A DNA stretch of 37,709 bases, taken from contig PHEV01000015.1 in NCBI GenBank assembly GCA_002843035.1, positions 1 to 37,709 of the forward strand, in the 5' to 3' direction. Positions 32,826 to 37,709 of the stretch are shown in pieces. A program made the position numbers and the translations under genes. The stretch is from Actinobacteria bacterium HGW-Actinobacteria-5. GTDB lineage: Bacteria; Actinomycetota; Actinomycetes; Propionibacteriales; Propionibacteriaceae. The first letter of the stretch is position 1; every line of letters begins with the position of its first letter. The notes beneath the pieces are model-generated. The model made no database searches and was not told the origin of the DNA. It saw only the letters and a list, made by a program, of their open reading frames with translations.

Positions 32826-34234
32826 GCCAGCAGATCAGCACGCCCGCGCCGGCGAGCGGCCTGGCTTCCCGGATCTCCCGGCGGCGCCAGCTCTACGGAT
32901 TCGGCGTGGCCTGCCTCGCCCCGGTCCTGCTCACCCTCCTGCTGGCACCCATGCGGGAGAGCCTCGGCCTCGACACCGTGCTGCTCGTGTTCGTGCTCAT
33001 CTCTGTCGCCGCGTCCGTGCTGGGCGGGGTGCTGCCCGCGCTGGTCGCGTCCGCGGTCAGCTTCGGTCTGGCCAACTTCTTCTTCACCCGCCCCTACGGC
33101 AGCCTGCTGGTCGCGAACGGCTCAGAACTGATCGACCTGGTGATCTTCGCCGCGGTGGCCGCACTGGTCGGTGTGGTCACGGAGGTCGGCGCGCGCGCCC
33201 GCGGACGCACCGAGCGCGGGCGGCTGGAAGCGGAGTGGCTCGCCGAGCTGGGCAGCCGTGACCACGGTCCGAATTCGGTGGAGCTGGCGTTGTCCGAGGC
33301 CCGCGCCATCTACGGCATGCACGAGGCGCGGCTGATCGAGGCCGGACGGGTGCTGGTCTCCTCTGGCGCCGCGGAGCCGGACGACACCCGGCTCGTCGTG
33401 CCCGCAGGGGAGCACCTCAGCCTCGAGCTGTCCGGCCCTGAACGCCTCGGCGAGGACCGCGGCCTGCTGAGTTCCCTGGCCCTCACGGCCGGGCGCCTGT
33501 GGCGCACCCAGCAACTGGCCGAGCAGGCCCGGCGGGCCGAGGAGCTGGCGCACATCGACGAGCTGCGCTCCAGCCTGCTGGCCGCCGTCGGCCACGACCT
33601 GCGCAACCCGCTGGCCACGATCACCGCCGCCGCGTCCACACTGCGCCAGACCGACATCCAGCTCGACCCGGAAGACCAGGCCGAACTGCTCGCGACCATC
33701 GAGGAACATGCCGGACGCCTGAACGCGATCATCGGCAACCTGCTCGACGCCAGCCGGCTGCAGGCGGGGGCGCTGTCGGTGCACGCGCGGCCGACCGCGC
33801 TCCTGGAGGTGCTCGCCGGCGTCCTGCGGTTGGGCGAGAACCGGGTCGAGCTGGCGATTCCGGAGGATCTGCCGCTGATCCACGCCGACGCGGGCCTGCT
33901 CGAGCGGGTGCTGGCGAACCTGGTCGCGAACGCGGACCGGCACCTGCCGGCGGGCGCCAAGGTGCGGGTGGAGGCCGAGCTGGTGGGCACGCGGGTCGCC
34001 GTCCGGGTCGTCGACCACGGCCCCGGGGTCGCACCGGAGCGGTTCGCCGAGATCTTCGCGCCGTTCCAGCACTTCGGCGACCGCGCCACCACAGGCGTCG
34101 GGCTGGGGCTGGCGATCGCCCGCGGCTTCACCGAGGCGATGGGCGGTACCCTCACACCGTCCCCGACCCCGGGCGGGGGCCTGACCATGACCGTGAGCCT
34201 GGAGGTCGCCGATGCCGCGACTACTGATCGTTGA
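32822..34234 (+). CDS. KdpD-like sensor histidine kinase lacking the N-terminal KdpD domain
   Basis: The product has 470 residues. It starts at the four-helix KdpD membrane domain (about 25-120; SFGLANFFFTRPYGSLLVAN is diagnostic). A GAF-like linker with a short LAEQARRAEELAHIDELRSSLLAAV helix leads to the H-box GHDLRNPLATI (His258). The N, G1 and G2 boxes follow (NLVANADRHL, VDHGPGVAPE, GVGLGLAIARGFTEAMGG). Full KdpD (about 900 residues) has in addition a K+-sensing KdpD/Usp region of some 370 residues, missing here. The GTG start overlaps the KimA-like stop. The regulator gene overlaps the 3' end by 23 nt. It probably senses potassium or envelope state for this transporter. Confidence 0.9.
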   Translation: MSQQISTPAPASGLASRISRRRQLYGFGVACLAPVLLTLLLAPMRESLGLDTVLLVFVLISVAASVLGGVLPALVASAVSFGLANFFFTRPYGSLLVANGSELIDLVIFAAVAALVGVVTEVGARARGRTERGRLEAEWLAELGSRDHGPNSVELALSEARAIYGMHEARLIEAGRVLVSSGAAEPDDTRLVVPAGEHLSLELSGPERLGEDRGLLSSLALTAGRLWRTQQLAEQARRAEELAHIDELRSSLLAAVGHDLRNPLATITAAASTLRQTDIQLDPEDQAELLATIEEHAGRLNAIIGNLLDASRLQAGALSVHARPTALLEVLAGVLRLGENRVELAIPEDLPLIHADAGLLERVLANLVANADRHLPAGAKVRVEAELVGTRVAVRVVDHGPGVAPERFAEIFAPFQHFGDRATTGVGLGLAIARGFTEAMGGTLTPSPTPGGGLTMTVSLEVADAATTDR

Positions 34235-34892
34235 GGACGAATCGGCGCTGCGCCGGGCGCTCACCATCAACCTGAAGGCCCGCAGCTACGAGGTCGAGGG
34301 AGTCGGCACCGGTGCGTCCGCACTGCGCGCCGCCGCGGCGAACCCGCCCGACCTCGTCATCGTCGACCTCGGCCTGCCCGACCTCGACGGCGCGGATGTG
34401 ATCGCCGGCCTGCGCGGCTGGTCGCAGGTGCCGATCATCGTGCTGTCTGCCCGCGACAGCCAGGCCCAGAAGGTCCGCGCACTGGACCTGGGGGCCGACG
34501 ACTATGTCACGAAACCGTTCGGAATGGACGAGCTCGTCGCCCGCGTCCGGGCCGCGCTGCGGCGCGCTGATGTGCAGGACCTCGCCGTGGGGCCGCTGGT
34601 GACCACACCGTCCTTCACCCTCGACCTGGCGGCCAAGCGGGCGGTCCGCAACGGTGCGGAGGTACGCCTGACCCCGACCGAGTGGCACCTCGTGGAGGCG
34701 CTGGTGCGCCACCCCGGGACGCTCGTGTCGGGGGCCCAGCTACTGGCCGAGGTGTGGGGGCCGGGGTACGAGAAGGAGACCAACTACCTGCGGGTCTACT
34801 TCGCCCAGCTGCGCCGCAAGCTCGAGGACTCCCCTGGCAGGCCACGGCATTTCATCACCGAGCCCGGTGTCGGCTACCGCTTCGAGCCCTGA
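34212..34892 (+). CDS. KdpE-like response regulator, OmpR family
   Basis: The product has 226 residues. The receiver domain has the acidic EDE (8-10), phospho-acceptor Asp52 in VIVDLGLPDLDG, VLSARD and the Lys in YVTKPFGMDEL. The winged-helix DNA-binding domain ends in ETNYLRVYFAQLRRKLEDSPGRPRHFITEPGVGYRFEP, close to the KdpE C-terminus. GGAGG lies 7 nt before the ATG, inside the kinase gene. Being co-expressed with a KimA-like transporter rather than kdpFABC, it may regulate that transporter. Confidence 0.93.
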   Translation: MPRLLIVEDESALRRALTINLKARSYEVEGVGTGASALRAAAANPPDLVIVDLGLPDLDGADVIAGLRGWSQVPIIVLSARDSQAQKVRALDLGADDYVTKPFGMDELVARVRAALRRADVQDLAVGPLVTTPSFTLDLAAKRAVRNGAEVRLTPTEWHLVEALVRHPGTLVSGAQLLAEVWGPGYEKETNYLRVYFAQLRRKLEDSPGRPRHFITEPGVGYRFEP

Positions 34893-34977
34893 GCGGAGTA
34901 CACGCGTCCCCGCCTGCGGCTGGTCGCTCCCGTCCCGGCGCCCGGTGTGGTCGGACGCGAACGGCTCCCCGAACGAA

Positions 34978-35106
34978 GGGGACGGTTCCCTTCCCGTTCA
35001 CCCCGGGCAGGAAGGGGACGGTTCCCTTCCCGTTCACTCTCCACCGATGACGGGCCGAATGAACGGTTAGGGAACCGTCCCCGCGAACGGGAAAGGAACC
35101 GTCCCC
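34978..35106. repeat. Repeat cluster 10: four copies, plus-plus-minus-minus
   Basis: Plus copies lie at 34978-35001 and 35014-35037. Minus copies are at 35059-35082 (with GGTTAGG in the centre) and 35083-35106. The linker before the first minus copy (ACCGATGACGGGCCGAATG) matches that of cluster 7 with two differences. The rest of the 34893-35138 gap shows nothing. Confidence 0.93.
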
Positions 35107-35138
35107 GAAGGCCGACCAGTTCGAGGACGGACGCAGAA

Positions 35139-35165
35139 CCGGCCGGGACGCAACGTCCCGGCCGG
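35139..35165 (-). terminator. Strong hairpin terminator of the RDD protein gene
   Basis: CCGGCCGGGACG (35139-35150) pairs perfectly with CGTCCCGGCCGG (35154-35165) across a CAA loop. It lies 22 nt beyond the RDD gene stop on the minus strand and is followed by TTCTG. Confidence 0.7.
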
Positions 35166-35186
35166 CTCGTCAGTGGTTCGGACCGC

Positions 35187-36065
35187 TCAGCCCCAGTTGT
35201 AGGTGCCGGCGTTCGGGTCGGTGGAGTTGTCGACCACGACGGTCTTCATGATCTTGTCGGCGATCGTCTGCTTCTTCGCGTCCCACAGCGGGAAGAGCCA
35301 ACCGACGTAGCAGATGATCGAGTCGATGATGTGCGCGAACTGACGAATGATGCCGTTCGTCACGCCGATCGGCTGGCCGGTCTCGGCACTGATCAGCTTC
35401 GTCTTCGCGATGCTGCGTCCGAAGGTGACACCGGTGGTGCCGCTCTTGTAACCGAGGTAGCACATCCACGCGATGCCCAGGACGGCGTTCACCAGTGTGC
35501 CCAGCGTGCTCGACACGTTGTTCAACACGCCGGCGACAATGCTGAGCACGATGCCCGCAGCCACATAGTCGACCAGGCCACCCAGCGCGCGCTTGGGCCA
35601 GTCCACCAGCGCACCACCCACCGGAGGCATCGCCATCGGGTAGCCGCCGTAGGCGGCGTTCGGATCGGTGTAGCCGGACGCGGGCGGCGGGTACGACCCC
35701 GGACCGGGCGGCTCGGGGAAACCAGCACTTGGCGGCGGCGGGTAGCCACCCGCAGGAGGCGGGGTGTAGGCCGGCGGAGTCGCGGCCGGCGGCTCGTAGC
35801 CACCCGCAGGAGGCGGGGTGTAGACCGGCGGAGTCGCAGCCGGCGGCTCGTAGCCACCCGCAGGAGGCGGGGTGTAGACCGGCGGAGTCGCAGCCGGCGG
35901 CTCGTAACCACCCGCAGGAGGCGGAGTGAAGGCCGGCGGCTCAGGCGCGGCCGGCGGGGTGTAGGCCGGCGGCCCGGCGGGGGCGGTGGGCTCAGAAGCA
36001 GCAGGGGGCTCGTAGCCAGGAACGGCGTCGCTCGGGTCCGGCGTGGTCGGATTCTGGTCGGACAT
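35187..36065 (-). CDS. RDD family membrane protein with proline-rich repeat N-terminus
   Basis: The product has 292 residues. Residues about 1-150 are almost all Pro, Gly, Ala, Tyr and Thr and contain three to four copies of an 18-residue unit (GGYEPPAATPPVYTPPPA). The C-terminal 140 residues form an RDD domain with three or so TM helices: WPKRALGGLVDYVAAGIV carries the conserved Arg and Asp, followed by GVTFGRSIAKTKLI and the late DKIMKTVVV motif. RDD proteins are poorly characterised; some are linked to Na+/H+ transport. The disordered N-terminus faces the cytoplasm and may bind proteins. GGGAGAG precedes the ATG. A clear terminator follows. Confidence 0.85.
   Translation of the reverse strand: MSDQNPTTPDPSDAVPGYEPPAASEPTAPAGPPAYTPPAAPEPPAFTPPPAGGYEPPAATPPVYTPPPAGGYEPPAATPPVYTPPPAGGYEPPAATPPAYTPPPAGGYPPPPSAGFPEPPGPGSYPPPASGYTDPNAAYGGYPMAMPPVGGALVDWPKRALGGLVDYVAAGIVLSIVAGVLNNVSSTLGTLVNAVLGIAWMCYLGYKSGTTGVTFGRSIAKTKLISAETGQPIGVTNGIIRQFAHIIDSIICYVGWLFPLWDAKKQTIADKIMKTVVVDNSTDPNAGTYNWG
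35743..35930. repeat. 54-bp coding tandem repeat inside the RDD gene
   Basis: Units start at 35743, 35797, 35851 and 35905 (last one partial and diverged). They are nearly identical at nucleotide level and encode the 18-residue proline-rich unit. Because 54 is a multiple of three, copy-number change would keep the frame. Confidence 0.85.
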
Positions 36066-36131
36066 GCTCTCTCCCTAGATGGATGATGCGACTGATCCTA
36101 GGGCCGCCGGGGCTCCCTCAGGGCATGGAGC

Positions 36132-36137
36132 GATAAT
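36132..36137 (+). promoter_or_regulatory. Leaderless-type -10 box GATAAT for the DUF2752 gene
   Basis: GATAAT is followed by exactly 6 nt (GACGGC) and the GTG at 36144. It is near-consensus and lacks a Shine-Dalgarno. Confidence 0.55.
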
Positions 36138-36143
36138 GACGGC

Positions 36144-36554
36144 GTGCCGAATCGGTCAGATTCCCCCACCGTCACCACCCGGTCCCGGGTGCGGGCGGCG
36201 GTCATGTTCGGCGCGGTCGGGCTCTCCCTCAGCGCGGTGTACGCCTTCAGCGGCTACGGAATCCCGTGCCCCTGGCGCGTCCTCACCCACACTCTCTGCC
36301 CCTTCTGCGGAGCCACCACCCTCGGGGCGTACCTGCTCCGCGGCGACGTCGCCGCGGCCTGGGCTGCCAACCAGTTCGTATTCGTCCTGCTGGTCGGGCT
36401 GCTGCTCGCCGGCATCATCTGGGTCGCAGAGCTGCTCGGCGGGCCGCGGCTCCGGTTCCCCGCGCGATGGGGCGACCAACGCCTCTGGTACGCCGTGCTG
36501 GGCACTGCGGGCGTGGCGTTCGCGGTCGTGCGGAATCTGGTCCCGCTGGGCTGA
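36144..36554 (+). CDS. DUF2752 domain-containing membrane protein
   Basis: The product has 136 residues with three TM segments (about 18-38, 75-95 and 113-132). The family signature is present: GYGIPCPWRVLTHTLCPFCGATTLGAYLLRGDVAAAWAANQF, with the two CP motifs and the Asn near the second helix. The function of DUF2752 is unknown; the CPFCG motif suggests metal binding or redox activity at the membrane. The GTG start is chosen by the leaderless -10. No partner gene is adjacent. Confidence 0.85.
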   Translation: MPNRSDSPTVTTRSRVRAAVMFGAVGLSLSAVYAFSGYGIPCPWRVLTHTLCPFCGATTLGAYLLRGDVAAAWAANQFVFVLLVGLLLAGIIWVAELLGGPRLRFPARWGDQRLWYAVLGTAGVAFAVVRNLVPLG

Positions 36555-36588
36555 GGCGCACAACTCAGATCCGCTCGCGGGCCGGCGG

Positions 36589-36642
36589 TGGACGCCTGAG
36601 CACCAGTGGGCTCCTGAACCTAAGTGGGCGCCCGAACCGAAG
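36589..36642 (+). repeat. Three 18-bp tandem repeats in a gene-free stretch
   Basis: TGGACGCCTGAGCACCAG, then TGGGCTCCTGAACCTAAG, then TGGGCGCCCGAACCGAAG lie head to tail. In one frame they read WTPEHQ, WAPEPK, WAPEPK. That frame stays open to 36897 but has no convincing start, and codon bias fades toward the end, so it may be a remnant of a coding sequence. Elsewhere in the 36555-37046 gap I see a small hairpin (CGGGGC/GCCCCG at 36744-36760), a lower-GC stretch from about 36780 and the FNR-like site. Confidence 0.45.
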
Positions 36643-36966
36643 TCCGAGCGCCCACCCGCGAACCGGCTCAATTGGGGAGCCGAGCTCAGTTCGCTTCTCG
36701 ACTCCGGCAGACCGCCGACGGGCCGCCACCCATCGTCGCCGCCCGGGGCCGAGAGCCCCGAGGTTCGCCTGAAGTTCAGTATCCGCGCTTCCCAGATGCG
36801 CCCCACAACGAAAAGAGCAGTGCGCGGACGCCGTCACACCCTATCCTTCTCCCCTCGGACGGGCCGACGTCACGCATTTCCCCTTCCAAGCAGCTAGAAA
36901 CCTCTCAGACCCCCCGCAGCCGGGCCAGCTAGCAGCTAACCTGTGTCAAGGTTCGAACGGGATGGA

Positions 36967-36980
36967 TTGACCTCGATCAA
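36967..36980. promoter_or_regulatory. FNR/Crp-like binding site
   Basis: TTGACCTCGATCAA differs from the FNR consensus TTGAT-N4-ATCAA at one position only. It lies 66 nt before the ATG of a Crp/Fnr-family gene, so autoregulation or control by a related regulator is likely. Confidence 0.55.
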
Positions 36981-37046
36981 GCAGACACATCATGCGATGA
37001 ATTGCTGGGAGGCGTCAGCGGTTCGTACCGGACGAGGAGGACCCCG

Positions 37047-37709
37047 ATGATCGTCGACGGAGCCACCGGCCACGCGATGCGCAGCCTCCGCCTGCTGCTC
37101 GAGGCGTACGCCGGCTGCGAGTTGCCGCAGTGGGATCTGTTCGCCAGCAACGTCAGGGTGGTGCGCGTCGAGCCGGGCGCGGTGCTCTTCAGTGCCGGCG
37201 AGCACAATCCCTACATCTACTTCGTGCAGCGAGGGTTATTCAGGGCGCAGATGCTCAGCGAGGGCCGGCTCACCACGGTCTTCTTTCCCGAGGAGGGCGA
37301 CGTGCTGGCCTCGATGTCGGCGCTGGGCGTGGACGGGGTGCGCAGGGTGGCATCCCGCGGCCTTCACCCCCGCTCGGAGACCCTGCGCGCTGCGGTCGAG
37401 GCCGAGACCGTCCACACGGTCACGGCGATCGAGCCGGGCCTGCTGCTCCGGGTCAACTATCGCGTGATCGACCATCTCTCGACCCAGCACCTGCAGTGGG
37501 CGCGGCTCATCACCACGATCGCACTGATGCACGCCACCACTCTCCAGGCGGACGCCGGATGGCTGCGAGCCACTCCCGAACAGCGCTACCGCTCGCTGCT
37601 GCGCGAGCACCCGGGACTCGTCCAGCGGGTCACCCAGCGAGACCTCGCGAGCTTCCTGAACATCACCGACGTCGCGCTGAGCCGGATCGCCAAGCGCGTC
37701 CGGGGAGAG
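37047..37709 (+). CDS. Crp/Fnr-family transcriptional regulator (3' end cut by window)
   Basis: The open frame of 221 residues runs off the right edge without a stop. Residues about 25-140 form the cyclic-nucleotide-binding-like beta barrel (VEPGAVLFSAGEHNPYIYFVQRGLFRAQ is the typical first part, then FFPEEGDVLASMSALG). A long helix follows (HLQWARLITTIALMHATTL), then TPEQRYRSLLREHPGLVQRVTQRDLASFLNITDVALSRIAKRVRG, the winged helix-turn-helix. Only one cysteine (Cys27) is in the visible part, so an FNR-type 4Fe-4S cluster is unlikely. GAGGAGG lies 6 nt before the ATG. An FNR-like site is present in the promoter region. Confidence 0.88.
   Translation, partial: MIVDGATGHAMRSLRLLLEAYAGCELPQWDLFASNVRVVRVEPGAVLFSAGEHNPYIYFVQRGLFRAQMLSEGRLTTVFFPEEGDVLASMSALGVDGVRRVASRGLHPRSETLRAAVEAETVHTVTAIEPGLLLRVNYRVIDHLSTQHLQWARLITTIALMHATTLQADAGWLRATPEQRYRSLLREHPGLVQRVTQRDLASFLNITDVALSRIAKRVRGE

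Noticed and set aside
36079-36897. Frame of 272 codons overlapping the DUF2752 gene as a real protein
   Set aside because: Its first half is the wrong frame of a well-supported DUF2752 gene; only the WAPEPK segment after 36555 is of interest, and it has no start of its own.

Overview
The window reads as chromosome of a high-GC Gram-positive actinobacterium. The evidence is the strong GC bias at third codon positions, many GTG starts, a set of start codons preceded 6-7 nt upstream by a TAnnnT-type -10 hexamer (leaderless transcripts), and typical actinobacterial families (DUF2199, DUF6191, circularly permuted ATP-grasp/alpha-E, KdpDE-like pairs). A family-level assignment such as Propionibacteriaceae is only a guess. 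Nothing looks like a prophage, plasmid, CRISPR locus or rRNA/tRNA region.

Layout, left to right. 1-82 is the end of an unidentified gene. 450-3836 (-) is full-length pyruvate carboxylase. 4062-6453 (-) holds a polysaccharide pyruvyl-transferase-like protein and a patatin-like hydrolase. 6613-7248 (+) is a cysteine-rich lipoprotein. 7345-10742 (+) is a two-gene unit, CP-ATP-grasp/alpha-E plus transglutaminase-like. 11035-13224 (+) is a GH65 enzyme. 13633-15138 (-) is a short Hsp70-like protein, divergent from DUF2199 and DUF6191-DinB genes (15304-16558). 16627-17586 (-) is a second patatin, divergent from a B-box rhomboid protein (17732-18652). 18659-20042 (-) is an ECF sigma factor with a one-TM anti-sigma-like protein. 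20144-21133 (-) is a TerC-family exporter with a likely Mn-type riboswitch leader. 21446-25612 is an ABC transporter divergent from a LuxR-type two-component system. 25796-29490 carries kbl and tdh (threonine to glycine) separated by an opposed MFS exporter. 29778-30557 is a REP-associated tyrosine transposase (RAYT-like). 30771-34892 is a KimA-like potassium symporter with a short KdpD-like kinase and KdpE-like regulator. 35187-36065 (-) is a proline-rich RDD membrane protein. 36144-36554 is DUF2752. 37047 to the end is a truncated Crp/Fnr regulator behind an FNR-like site.

The dominant non-genic feature is a 24-bp imperfect hairpin repeat, GGACGG-N8-CCGTTC with GG and AC flanks. It occurs about 45-50 times in ten intergenic clusters and never inside a confidently called gene, apart from one stop codon. 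Most clusters run plus-oriented copies first and minus-oriented copies last. The RAYT gene sits in exactly that arrangement: three plus copies before it and four minus copies after it. The best reading is a REP/RAYT system in which the other clusters are gene-less relatives of the RAYT locus. Just upstream of the RAYT gene lies a 16-bp palindrome and a perfect actinobacterial-type DnaA box, both unexplained.

Other regulatory structure is unusually legible. An 8-2-8 palindrome is centred almost exactly between the divergent ABC-transporter and sensor-kinase starts. A perfect 10-3-10 palindrome covers the kinase -10 region. Three 10-bp tandem repeats lie between the Hsp70-like and DUF2199 genes. 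The KimA/KdpD/KdpE genes overlap each other and form a potassium-homeostasis unit without kdpFABC.
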